DNA from: a virus
Reading direction: 5' to 3' (one strand)
DNA: 59,911 nt
Virus record (IMG/VR): IMGVR_UViG_3300044632_001473
Location: 1-59,911 of that record
The notes under the pieces were generated by a model. It worked only from the letters and a program-made list of their open reading frames with translations, ran no database searches and had not been told where the DNA came from. Positions 36,180-46,100 of the stretch are shown piece by piece (positions within the stretch are counted from its first letter, which is position 1; each line of letters opens with the position of its first letter). The translations under genes were made by a program, and so were the position numbers.

Positions 36180-36897
36180 AATATTTCCATTTATATCCGG
36201 CCGCTGTTTTTATTTTACCTAAACAACATTCACCAATGTGATTATTTTTATACTCTTTTTTTGCTTCCGAAATTGATTCCCATATTTTTATTTTTTTACC
36301 ATCCAAGGTTAACTGTATGATTTTTCTTTTTTGATGTGAATGGGAATTTGATATTTTTTTACCATACTCTTCGTCATATTTTCTTCCTTTATTTGGTGAA
36401 ACTCTACCCTTCGTAGATAAAGATAGATTTTTTCTGTGTAAAAGTGAACGCTCTTTTCCATTATTTAAATGTGGAATTGGTTTACCTTTTTTTGCCAATG
36501 AAATATTTTTTTTTGTTTCCTCAGATCTTTTTTTTCCCTTATTATTTTCTGAAATTCTTTTTAATTGTTCGGGTGTCCATTTTCTTCCTAACGCACTTGG
36601 TGGATTTTCTCCTCCTTCTGATATATTTGTTAATTTACAACCAATAGATTTATAATATGAAATATAATGTTTTTCCCAAAATTCCCAATTACATTCATCA
36701 ACTTCATCTATTATTAATAATTCTGGTTTGTTATTATTTTCTAGTAAAGAAAATATCCATTTATCTTTATAACTTATTTTTTTATTACTGTCCTGTAAAT
36801 GTTTTCTATAACGAGATTGTGGATTAATACTTTTACCAATATATTTTAATTCATTTTTTGATTTATCAACTAAACCATATATATATACTTTTCTCAT
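36172..36897 (-). CDS. GIY-YIG homing endonuclease with NUMOD repeats
   Basis: 241 residues. GIY-YIG domain: YIYGLVD, then LKYIGKS and the conserved Arg in SRYRKHL, with a Glu in WEFWEKHYI near residue 75. NUMOD3-like DNA-binding repeats follow (about 105-165: GRKWTPEQLKRISENNKGKK, SEETKKNISLAKKGK), then a C-terminal NUMOD1-like or helix domain (about 193-241). Freestanding form; no intron or intein is seen around it. It sits between the fibre genes and the RuvC-like gene and overlaps the latter by 8 bases. Confidence 0.9.
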   Translation of the reverse strand: MRKVYIYGLVDKSKNELKYIGKSINPQSRYRKHLQDSNKKISYKDKWIFSLLENNNKPELLIIDEVDECNWEFWEKHYISYYKSIGCKLTNISEGGENPPSALGRKWTPEQLKRISENNKGKKRSEETKKNISLAKKGKPIPHLNNGKERSLLHRKNLSLSTKGRVSPNKGRKYDEEYGKKISNSHSHQKRKIIQLTLDGKKIKIWESISEAKKEYKNNHIGECCLGKIKTAAGYKWKYYE

Positions 36898-36958
36898 ACT
36901 AATAAATATATGAAAAGTGTGAAGAGGATATATTTTGTAGTAATATCTAACCCAAATA

Positions 36959-39100
36959 TTAGAAATCTAATTTAACTGATAAAACTTGAGTACCTAATCT
37001 CTTAATCGGTAACGGAGCCTTTGCAACAACTAATGGTTCTTTATTATCATTTAACAATTGAACTTCAGTTATAACCGGTGTACATGAACTACACGTTGGG
37101 TTTTGTGATGTTACAAATGCGTTTGACGGTAGGTTAATTAAAAAATTCATTTGTTCAATATCGGTAGCTCTAACTAACCTAACACTACCAGGGAATGGTT
37201 GTTCGTCACCAAATTGAGGTTGTGTTGTTGAACTTGTTGTACCTAAATAATCTGTACCAACACTTGTCATATGTGTTTCTAAATTGAAGGTTGTTGCTCC
37301 TGAATAATCTGAATATTTAATTGTAAATGTTGTTGCTAACAAATTATTTTTAGTAAACACTCCATTAATCTGTGAGGTGATATCAATATATTTCCAACCA
37401 TCTGGTGATGGTAAAGATGTAATATTTTCAACTCTTTGGATTAACGCAAATATTTTGTTTGCAACAAGTCCGTTTGATACGTCGTTTAAACTGGTCTTTA
37501 AAAAATTAAATTCATCACCAAATTTAAATGAGATTTGTGATGGAATTGCAGGAAAACATCCGTCTTCAGTACCTCCTAATCTAACTTTATTAAAATAGTT
37601 ACAAGGTAATGCATTAATCGTTTGATTTGATGTAAAGGTCATCATGTATGTTAACCAAACAGTTTGACCTGTTGTACTTAACATTGAACTATTTCCTACT
37701 GTATCGCTTGGTGTTGCATACACTTTTGGTGCAGGTAACGTATATTTTCTATTACTTCTGTAATCTAATGTTGCAACCAATTCTTGGTCGTCAAAAACCA
37801 CTATTTTATTATTGTAAAATACTTTACCTACTCTAACATTAGTCTCATCTAACAAATATCTAAATGGTAATGTAGAAGTTGCATTTTTTGTTGATTTAAC
37901 ATAGTAGTCTATAGAATCCATAGTAAATAATGCTCCGATAGTTGTTCCTGTACTTCTATGATATAATAAAAATGGTATATAAACTTCAAAATAATCTAAA
38001 TCGGTTATTAATTCATCATCATTATCAGTGGCTACATTGTTTGTAATTCCAGTACTAATATAGTCATCATATTTAAAAAATCTTTCTGGATCATTAATAA
38101 CATCACCCAATTCAGAATAATGAATAATTGCAACACATCTTTGTTCAGATGGTAATAATTCAATTACTTCATCATATGAATTTACAAAACTTGTTCCGTA
38201 ATTTTCATTAGTGAAATCTGGTATTGATATACTTGAAGTTGATAATCCCGAAAATGGTACAAATGTTTGTCCTGTACTCGTATATCCTAATCTTTCTTTA
38301 GTTGATACAAATACATTACTTGTATAACCTGATAAAGTTTCATCGCTAGTAGTTCCTCCAATTGGTTGTTGTGTCCAAATTGTATTTAATGTCCAAGAAT
38401 TTAATTGTTGTGATGGGTCAATTGGTGTTGGTAAACATACTGAAGCAATTTCACTTTCAATTGAATACTCCAATTCACATTCATTAGATATAACGGTTCC
38501 TGTTAAACTTAGTGAACCAGTTAAATTTGGTAAGTTTCTATCTAATGTTAATACATTACCAGATTTATTCGTTACTTTATAAACGAAACTATTCAAACTT
38601 GATTGTATTGTTGCAGTTTCACCATATAATTCACCTAACGTCAATGTAACATAACTACCACTTGCAAAATAACTTCCACTAGCCGACGTTGGTATTGTTA
38701 TTGTGTTACTTCCATTAATTGAACCTGAGGTAATTGTGAACGTTTCACATTCAATTGTTGTATTGTTTGGTATGTAATTTGAAACAAATCCCGCAGGTCC
38801 CATTTCATTTTTTATAGTGTATAATGTAGATTGTTGTACAGGATTTCCATATGTACTACTATCACTTGAATTTAACTTTAAAGGATATTTTACACCCGTT
38901 TCTTTATCAAACGGTGAGAAAACTTTTTCGTTTGGTTGAGTTCCTCCTGTATATGATGAAAACGCCGTTGAGTAATCAAATTCAGAATCCCCGACTTGGA
39001 AATAATTTATTTGAAAGTCACCCTTTGCAATTGCCTTTCTACCTTTTTGGGTGATTCTTGCTGATAAGTATTGTGCGTTATCGTTGTTTAAAAAACTCAT
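36959..39100 (-). CDS. Putative virion structural protein (713 aa)
   Basis: The N-terminus (MSFLNNDNAQYLSARITQKG, then INYFQVGDSEFDY) is a pattern common in large phages of this kind (from memory) that may anchor the protein to the virion. The rest is beta-rich with no low-complexity linker, and ends CTPVITEVQLLNDNK. No enzyme motif. It lies last in the fibre and structural operon, before the homing endonuclease, and probably belongs to the tail or baseplate periphery (inference). TATTTATA lies 4 bases before its start. Confidence 0.75.
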   Translation of the reverse strand: MSFLNNDNAQYLSARITQKGRKAIAKGDFQINYFQVGDSEFDYSTAFSSYTGGTQPNEKVFSPFDKETGVKYPLKLNSSDSSTYGNPVQQSTLYTIKNEMGPAGFVSNYIPNNTTIECETFTITSGSINGSNTITIPTSASGSYFASGSYVTLTLGELYGETATIQSSLNSFVYKVTNKSGNVLTLDRNLPNLTGSLSLTGTVISNECELEYSIESEIASVCLPTPIDPSQQLNSWTLNTIWTQQPIGGTTSDETLSGYTSNVFVSTKERLGYTSTGQTFVPFSGLSTSSISIPDFTNENYGTSFVNSYDEVIELLPSEQRCVAIIHYSELGDVINDPERFFKYDDYISTGITNNVATDNDDELITDLDYFEVYIPFLLYHRSTGTTIGALFTMDSIDYYVKSTKNATSTLPFRYLLDETNVRVGKVFYNNKIVVFDDQELVATLDYRSNRKYTLPAPKVYATPSDTVGNSSMLSTTGQTVWLTYMMTFTSNQTINALPCNYFNKVRLGGTEDGCFPAIPSQISFKFGDEFNFLKTSLNDVSNGLVANKIFALIQRVENITSLPSPDGWKYIDITSQINGVFTKNNLLATTFTIKYSDYSGATTFNLETHMTSVGTDYLGTTSSTTQPQFGDEQPFPGSVRLVRATDIEQMNFLINLPSNAFVTSQNPTCSSCTPVITEVQLLNDNKEPLVVAKAPLPIKRLGTQVLSVKLDF

Positions 39101-39104
39101 ATGT

Positions 39105-39112
39105 TATAAATA
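39105..39112 (-). promoter_or_regulatory. TATTTATA box before a structural gene
   Basis: The 16 bases ATATTTATAACATATG, including the start codon, are shared exactly with the start at 50742. The box is only 4 bases from the ATG, so if it is a promoter the mRNA would be almost leaderless; a translation signal is an alternative. Confidence 0.35.
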
Positions 39113-39133
39113 TCTTTATTTAATTTTGTTTTA

Positions 39134-40657
39134 TTAATCTCCTAAATCGTAATTTAATAATATAATGTTGTTTACTTTAATTCTAATATTATCAATCTCA
39201 TCTGATCCACCACTACAATTACTTCTATATCTTGCATACATATCTTGAACAAATGTACTGCCTGTTGGTGTCCATGTTGTATATGTCGTTCCATTTATAC
39301 TATATTCCACAGTTGTATCTGGAGTTACAGGTCCACTTGTTCCATTAAAAGTAAATGTTACAGTTGAGACACCGGCATTATATGGTGTACTACCATCTTG
39401 GCAATATTCATTTAAAGGTGTTCCCTGTCCTATAGTTGCGGTTATACTTACAACATTACCCGCAACACCCGCCCCTCCACCAGAACCTCCAGCGGTAATA
39501 CAATCAGGACATGCATTGGTTCCTGTAAAATATCCATCCATGTATATTGGTGCTGTTTGAGTATATTCAAAATAAAATGGTTTTGCTTTATATGTCGTTT
39601 TAGTTGTAACTCTTCTACATACATTATCATCTAAATCTGTGGTAATAACGTCATTTACCGCCACATCGTCATTATCCGTCCAAATAGGTGACATATATTG
39701 ATCTATTACACCATCACATCTTGTCGTTTCCATCATATAATATAAGTCACAACTATTACAATTTGCAATAGAGCTTCCGTTCAAAACAATACCCGGAGGT
39801 ACCGTTAACGTAGCAAAAACACTATTTACCAATGGACCGTCATATCCACCAATCATACTTCCCCATGTTACACAATAACTATCTAATACATTTCCATTTT
39901 GGTCATATTCAATTACAGGGTAAATTGAACCCGAAACCATTACCGGCGCACTTAAATTATTCGCATAAGCTACATTTTCTGCACCTGATCCACATACTGT
40001 CACAGTGTAACCACTATATGTAAATCCTGCAAATTCACCATATATACAATCATAACATGTCCCATCAAATGGAGATATTCCATCAAGATTTATTGTCCAA
40101 TTTTCAGTTGGTGAAATCTCAATAACTGACCAACAATTATCACCAATGTCATAAACTGTTCCTTCTGTGATTTCAGCGGAAGACCTACCAATTGCCGATG
40201 GTACATATTCCTCCCCGAATCCACATGGGTCGGAATAATCCATAACTAAACTTTGCATTCCCCAATCTATTGTTTCATAATATTCCGCCACCATTGCTTC
40301 AGTCATACAAACATCAATAATTAACTGAGGACCAAATGGAAATTTAGTGACTTCTTTTCCTGCATATCTTAAATCACTACAATCACCTAAAGCATAATAA
40401 TAATATGTTGCGTCAGGTATATTTTGAATTGTTAAAAATCTGTCTGTTCCGTCACAAGTTCCAGTTGAACTCATTTTTATTACCTTAGTGGTATCAGAAA
40501 CTGTGTATACTGCTCCTGTTAATAAACTAGCTCTAGTTACTCCCGTTGCAAGGGCCGTTCCACTACAAGATGCACTACTAACACTGGTACATTCATATAA
40601 ATTAAATGGACCTGTTACTGTTGTTGCGGTTATTGTTATTGTAATTTGAAATGACAT
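39134..40657 (-). CDS. Cys-rich fibre-like protein (507 aa)
   Basis: The N-terminal domain (about 1-115: GPFNLYECT, ATGVTRASLLTG) is related to that of the next upstream gene ([10 protein letters not shown]). The middle has many Cys (for example CYDCIYG and CNSCDLYY), and the C-terminus a separate domain with GSGGGAGVAGN followed by a beta-rich module. No Thr-Pro linker, unlike its neighbours. It is likely a surface structural protein from context. Confidence 0.75.
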   Translation of the reverse strand: MSFQITITITATTVTGPFNLYECTSVSSASCSGTALATGVTRASLLTGAVYTVSDTTKVIKMSSTGTCDGTDRFLTIQNIPDATYYYYALGDCSDLRYAGKEVTKFPFGPQLIIDVCMTEAMVAEYYETIDWGMQSLVMDYSDPCGFGEEYVPSAIGRSSAEITEGTVYDIGDNCWSVIEISPTENWTINLDGISPFDGTCYDCIYGEFAGFTYSGYTVTVCGSGAENVAYANNLSAPVMVSGSIYPVIEYDQNGNVLDSYCVTWGSMIGGYDGPLVNSVFATLTVPPGIVLNGSSIANCNSCDLYYMMETTRCDGVIDQYMSPIWTDNDDVAVNDVITTDLDDNVCRRVTTKTTYKAKPFYFEYTQTAPIYMDGYFTGTNACPDCITAGGSGGGAGVAGNVVSITATIGQGTPLNEYCQDGSTPYNAGVSTVTFTFNGTSGPVTPDTTVEYSINGTTYTTWTPTGSTFVQDMYARYRSNCSGGSDEIDNIRIKVNNIILLNYDLGD

Positions 40658-40681
40658 ATATTATTTATAACTTTTTATTTT

Positions 40682-41857
40682 TTAATCGCACGCACATCCC
40701 GTACCGGTATATGTTTTTATTTCATAATTTGCTGGTGACGTATATTGAATACCATTAAGTGGTGAGAAACAATTGCCTTCAATTGTTATACCTGATGGTG
40801 CACTACCACTAAGTGCTACCGAATATATCGGTGATACACCTGAAGTTGGTCCTGTACATCTAACATAATCATAATAGGATTCTGGTATAGGAGTTACGGT
40901 AGGTCCTGGAGTTGGGGTAGGTGGGTTTGAACAAGAAGTACAAGATGTTTGTGCTGTTCCGGTTTGTGCTGAACCATCTCTTTTAAACTCTCTTTCATCC
41001 GTTCCATTAGACACCCAAAAAGTGTCATCATTTGTCATATCACCATATACGTTACCGTATGTGGGTGATGATAAACCTAATACCTTAGTTAAAGTACATA
41101 ATGATGTACCTCTAACTGTTACATTTACTGCCGCATATTCACCACCGCTACAAGCTGATGGACCATTATTTAAACTCACATAACCACTAAATGTAGTTTC
41201 AAATGGAGTAGGAGTTGGGTCTGGTGTTACAGTTGGTGTTGCAGTTGGTGTTACGGTTGGATTCGGTGTAGCGGTTGGTGTTGGTGTTACGGTTGGATTC
41301 GGTGTCGGTGTTGGTCCCACCGCAGTTGCGGTTGGTGTTACCGTTGGTGTGCTAGTAGGATTTGGTGTTGGTGTTGGTAACGTATTACCATAAACTGCAC
41401 TACCATTGAAATCACAACCCGGTGTTGGTGTTGGTGTAGGTGATGGTGTTGGTGTAGGAGTTGGTGTATTAGTTGGTGGTGGTGTTGGTGTTAAAGTTGG
41501 AGTCGCTGTTGGTGTGGCTGTTGGTGTAGGTGATGGGGTCGGAGTTGGTGTAGGTGTAGGGATACCAATAATACAAATACTTAATGGTGGATTATCTATA
41601 CAAACTCCTTTAAAACGTATTTGTATTTTCTTAGTTAATGGTGATGGTGCTGTGAATGTATAACCAGTACTTGCGGTTAAACCTGTAATACCATCTCCTC
41701 TCGGTACGTCAACTAAAAACGGTGTTGTTGATATTTCACTCGCACTACAATTTTGTCCATAAATTCCCGTATTATCAGTTACCGAATATAAATCAAAGGG
41801 ACCACAACCGGGACCTACTTCATCATGATTAACAAAAATTTTAGCAACAAACGACAT
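40682..41857 (-). CDS. Thr-Pro-rich fibre-like protein (391 aa)
   Basis: An N-terminal [10 protein letters not shown]-type domain (about 1-95), a long Thr-Pro linker (about 96-212) interrupted by [11 protein letters not shown], and then a module (about 217-309: [31 protein letters not shown]) that is related to one in the 2,091-residue protein and probably to one in the 847-residue protein. A last Cys-containing module follows a short linker. The layout of small modules joined by Thr-Pro runs is typical of this locus. Confidence 0.8.
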   Translation of the reverse strand: MSFVAKIFVNHDEVGPGCGPFDLYSVTDNTGIYGQNCSASEISTTPFLVDVPRGDGITGLTASTGYTFTAPSPLTKKIQIRFKGVCIDNPPLSICIIGIPTPTPTPTPSPTPTATPTATPTLTPTPPPTNTPTPTPTPSPTPTPTPGCDFNGSAVYGNTLPTPTPNPTSTPTVTPTATAVGPTPTPNPTVTPTPTATPNPTVTPTATPTVTPDPTPTPFETTFSGYVSLNNGPSACSGGEYAAVNVTVRGTSLCTLTKVLGLSSPTYGNVYGDMTNDDTFWVSNGTDEREFKRDGSAQTGTAQTSCTSCSNPPTPTPGPTVTPIPESYYDYVRCTGPTSGVSPIYSVALSGSAPSGITIEGNCFSPLNGIQYTSPANYEIKTYTGTGCACD

Positions 41858-41868
41858 AATAGTTTTTT

Positions 41869-42246
41869 TTAAAATCCAGACACATATAATGCACTTGGGT
41901 TATCATCAAATTCACAACAATAGATACAATCTGAATAGTATTCTTTTTCGTGTATGTTTATATTTTCAATAACATAGTTACCTGTTACGTTATCGGTTAT
42001 TCTTACCCAAAACTTTAAATTATTGTATTGATTTGGAAAAACTTCAGGATTTCTTTGATTCGGCCAATTTGTTGGATTATAATATGAATCAATTGTTGTA
42101 CCAGAAAGATTCAAAGTATTGGTTGTATTATTATTAGAATACGTTTGCCAAGATGTAACACTATTAGGTGTTGCACCCGTTTTAAACTCAACTTTATAGT
42201 TGGTACTAAAACCCGTTATATCATGTAATCTAATAACTAATCCCAT
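41869..42246 (-). CDS. Small structural-type protein (125 aa)
   Basis: [20 protein letters not shown]; a single beta-rich domain with an [11 protein letters not shown] segment and a C-terminal Cys cluster ([10 protein letters not shown]). Not recognised. It lies between paralogous fibre genes and after a terminator, so it may start its own transcript. Confidence 0.65.
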   Translation of the reverse strand: MGLVIRLHDITGFSTNYKVEFKTGATPNSVTSWQTYSNNNTTNTLNLSGTTIDSYYNPTNWPNQRNPEVFPNQYNNLKFWVRITDNVTGNYVIENINIHEKEYYSDCIYCCEFDDNPSALYVSGF

Positions 42247-42281
42247 ATTCCAATAAATAGTGTTATCTATAAATTAAATAA

Positions 42282-42307
42282 AAAACCCCTTATAATAAAG
42301 GGGTTTT
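42282..42307 (-). terminator. Terminator between fibre genes
   Basis: A 10-bp stem AAAACCCCTT / AAGGGGTTTT with a 6-base loop, followed on the minus strand by TTTATTTAATTT. It lies 24 bases after the stop of the 164-residue gene. Confidence 0.75.
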
Positions 42308-42331
42308 AATATTGTTATTTGTTTAAATAAA

Positions 42332-42562
42332 TTATTCACAATCGGAACAATCAACATTTGTGGTACAAGGTGTTGCGCAAGGCACTGATGTCATTAATCC
42401 AGAGTCAGAATCTATTTCTGTACCATTTCGTACACATACTGTTCTAGAAGAACCTGGTCCAACAAGCAATGAGGATAAAACATTATCTAAACATCTATAA
42501 TATGTGAATGTTATACCACCATCGTCTCGTCCTCCCTCATTATAAACCGTATAACATTCACA
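42332..42562. repeat. Duplicated C-terminal module, copy 1
   Basis: The last 76 codons of the 164-residue gene, nearly identical in DNA and protein to 42874-43101 at the end of the 2,091-residue gene ([28 protein letters not shown]). Confidence 0.9.
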
Positions 42563-42826
42563 AGGTAATACTGGTTCAGATGTGGCCCAAGCTATTTGAG
42601 TTGTACAAAATCCACCACTTTCGGAACCTGTACTTGTAATTGTTCCTCCTGTTATTGAATCCGATAAACCTGTTGCGGTGTATCCAGTTGTAAGTACTGC
42701 TCTTGTTATTCCTGATGCAATAAAAACTCCGTTTAGTGCTCCACCACTTGTTGTGCCTGATATACTATAGTTACCAGATTGTGTGGTTCCTGATGTTGCT
42801 GCCGTTAATTTAAATGTTATGTTCAT
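42332..42826 (-). CDS. Cys-rich fibre-like protein (164 aa)
   Basis: An N-terminal domain (about 1-85: MNITFKLTAATSGTTQSGN, ASGITRAVLTTGY) related to those of neighbouring fibre genes, followed by the 76-residue Cys-rich module ([11 protein letters not shown] to the end) that also ends the adjacent 2,091-residue protein. It looks like a minimal fibre: one base domain plus one tip module, without a linker. TATTTATA lies 16 bases before the ATG. Confidence 0.8.
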   Translation of the reverse strand: MNITFKLTAATSGTTQSGNYSISGTTSGGALNGVFIASGITRAVLTTGYTATGLSDSITGGTITSTGSESGGFCTTQIAWATSEPVLPCECYTVYNEGGRDDGGITFTYYRCLDNVLSSLLVGPGSSRTVCVRNGTEIDSDSGLMTSVPCATPCTTNVDCSDCE

Positions 42827-42842
42827 ATGTCTTATTTCTTTT

Positions 42843-42850
42843 TATAAATA
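42843..42850 (-). promoter_or_regulatory. TATTTATA box
   Basis: Octamer on the gene strand 16 bases before the ATG at 42826, in the 47-base gap after the 2,091-residue gene. Promoter role inferred. Confidence 0.35.
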
Positions 42851-42873
42851 TCTAGTTATTTTAATTATTTTTA

Positions 42874-43101
42874 CTAACACTCCAAACAATCACCATTTGT
42901 AGTACATGGGCCTGGACAAGGCACTGATGTCATTAATACGGAGTCAGAGTCTATATCTGTACCATTTCGTACACATACTGCTCTAGAAGACCCTGGTCCA
43001 ACACTCAATGAGGTTAAAACATTATCTACACATCTATAATATGTGAATGTTATGGCACCATCGTCTCGTCCACCCTCATTATAAACCGTATAACATTCAC
43101 A
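42874..43101. repeat. Duplicated C-terminal module, copy 2
   Basis: The end of the 2,091-residue gene; differs from copy 1 at a limited number of bases, many of them coding changes (for example GAITFTYY against GGITFTYY). Confidence 0.9.
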
Positions 43102-46100
43102 ACTTGAAGGGTTAGGTGTTACCGTTGGTGTACTTGTCGGTAATGGTGTATTTGTTGCAGTTGGTTCTGGTGTTGGTGTTGCTGATGGACAAGTTACACA
43201 AGCCTCTTGTGGATATGCTCTATTAGATGATCCGAATTTACGATAATATCTTGATTGTCCCGATCCTTCACTTAACCAGAAATACCCGTTTATATCAATT
43301 TCTGCTTGAATAATGGTACCTTCAATATAACTATTAGCTTCGCACATTGTTCCATAAAATCCATTAAATTGATATGCAAAGTATGGTGTAAAGCTTCCAC
43401 CATTACACGCATCATATCCACTATCTAAACTAACATATGCCGTAAATGAAGTTGGTGGTATTGGAGTTAGTGTTGGTGTACTAGTAGGTTCTGGAGTTAC
43501 CGTTGGTGTACTAGTAGGTTCTGGAGTTACCGTTGGTGTGCTAGTTGGATTAGGTGTTACAGTTGGTGTACTGGTTGGATTAGGTGTTACAGTTGGTGTA
43601 CTAGTAGGTTCTGGTGTTAGTGTTGGTGTACTAGTAGGTTCTGGTGTTAGTGTTGGTGTACTTGTCGGTAATGGTGTGTTGGTTGCAGTAGGTTCCGGTG
43701 TGCTAGTTGGTAATGGTGTATTTGTTGCTGTTGGTAATGGTGTATTAGTTGGTAATGGTGTTGGTGTATTAGTTGGTAATGGAGTTGGTGTGCTCGTTAT
43801 AATAGTTAAATCCACATCAAAATCACAATTCGGTAATGGGGTTGGTACCGGTGTGTTGGTTGGTAATGGAGTTGGTGTACTTGTTATAATAGTTAAATCC
43901 ACATCAAAATCACATACTGGTGTTGGTGTTGGAGTTACAGTTGGAGTCGGTGTTGGAGTTGGTGTAAATGTTGGTTCTGGTGTTGGTGTTAGAGTTGGTG
44001 TTGCAGTTGGAGTTACAGTTGGGTCAGGCGTAGGTGTTGGTGTTACAGTTGGATTAGGGGTTACTGTTGGTTCAGGAGTTGGAGTGCTAGTAATTATTGT
44101 TAAATCCACATCAAAATCACATACTGGTGTAGGTGTTGGTAATGGAGTTACTGTTGGTTCAGGAGTTGGAGTGCTAGTAATGATTGTTAAGTCTACGTCA
44201 AAGTCACACGCTGGTGTTGGTGTTGGAGTTACAGTTGGAGTCGGTGTTGGAGTTGGTGTACTAGTTATTATAGTTAAGTCTACGTCAAAATCACATACCG
44301 GTGTTGGTGTTGGGGTAACTGTAGGAGTTGGTGTAGGAGTTGGAGTGCTAGTAATTATTGTTAAATCAACATCAAAGTCGCACACTGGTGTTGGTGTTGG
44401 AGTTACAGTTGGAGTCGGTGTTGGAGTTGGTGTACTAGTAATGATTGTTAAATCCACATCAAAGTCGCACACTGGTGTTGGTGTTGGAGTTACAGTTGGT
44501 GTAGGAGTTGGAGTTGGTGTACTTGTTATAATTGTCAAATCTACATCAAAGTCACATACTGGTGTTGGTGTTGGTGTTGGTGTTGGAGTACTAGTAATAA
44601 TTGTTAAATCCACATCAAAATCACATACTGGTGTAGGTGTAACAGTTGGTGTTGATGTTACCGTAGGAGTTGGTGTAACGGTTGGTGTTGGTGTTAAAGT
44701 AGGTGTTGTTGTTGGAGTACTAGTTGGTACTGGTGTTGCAGTTGGTGCTGGTGTTGCAGTTGGTGCTGGTGTTGCAGTTGGTGCTGGTGTTAACGTTGGC
44801 GTACTAGTTGGTAAAGGAGTTGGAGTACTAGTTGGTAAAGGAGTTGGGGTTGTATATAAAAAAGGGCTATTACAATCACGTGCTTCTAAACATTCTGTAT
44901 TTCCGTTATAAGTTCTCGTTAAGGATTCTACTGTTGGTGGTGTTACGTAACATGGGTCTTCGGTATCAAATGGACCACATACAGAATCAATATAGAATTG
45001 TTGTGTCTTTAAATCAACTCCATTATTTTTTACATATTTGTGTTGTAAAATAAATTGTTGATTATTAATACCATTGAATAAAATTAAATTTGTTACCGAT
45101 TGAGAGACATTTATATTAAAATATAAATCCGCGTCACAATACTCTAAATTAACTGAAATTACTTCAAATAGTTCTCCGTTTTTAGAAATTAAATAATCAC
45201 CATAATCGTAATAATCCTCATTATGATTACAACAAGGTTCAATAGGTGTTTCAGGTTTTACTTGTAATTGCTCAGCATATCTATTGTCAATAAAATGACT
45301 TTTAGTTCTAACAACTTCATTACCTGAAATATCTTTATTTGTATAAATCCTTAATTTTGTTGTCGGTAAAACTTCAATCTCAATATTCGTACCTCCTGTA
45401 ATTGGTCTAACTGTTACAACATTCTTTTTTATTGAAGCTAAAGTATCTTTAGATGTTACCGTTAAACCTGTTGTATTGTGTAATTGACTATAATCATTTT
45501 CTTCACTAAAATTTACAAATTGTTGATGTGTAAATCCTGTTAGTGAATTTTGTGTGACTGACATTAAAACATCACCAGGTATAATGTCCTTTACTTGTTT
45601 TGTTGTACCATTATTTAAAACAACATATGTGTCATATTTTAATCCATAATCATATGAATTTCTATATTCAATATTTGGAACAACTGTAAAACCAAGATTA
45701 TTTACATTTATATCGTCTTCAATTAGTCCTGTTGTTGATGGATTATCTTCATGTAGGTATTCTACATATTGTAAACTTAATCCATTAATTCTAACTTTCA
45801 AGTTACAGTTAGCTGCGTCTGTGAATAATAAATCAATAACGTCGTCTTCTTCAAATCCTAAAATAATACTACCACTATTACTACCAACCAATGGTACAAC
45901 ACTAACATTTGTATTTGTAAAATTATCTATTTTATAATAATCACTGAAAGTATCTTTATGGATATATACTGATGGGTATGAACCAATTGAACCACTTTGA
46001 ATAAATTGTGTTGTTCCTGTAATGTTGAATACAATATCTGCGTTTAGTTTACAATCAGTTCCTCCAGTATAAATCACAGGTAAATTATCGTTACATATTG

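Noticed and set aside
36172-36897. Group I intron carrying the GIY-YIG gene
   Set aside because: The flanking genes are complete and separate; no split coding sequence or conserved intron structure is visible.
43538-44911. 457-codon plus-strand frame of Gly-Val repeats
   Set aside because: It is the antisense of the Thr-Pro repeats of the 2,091-residue protein.
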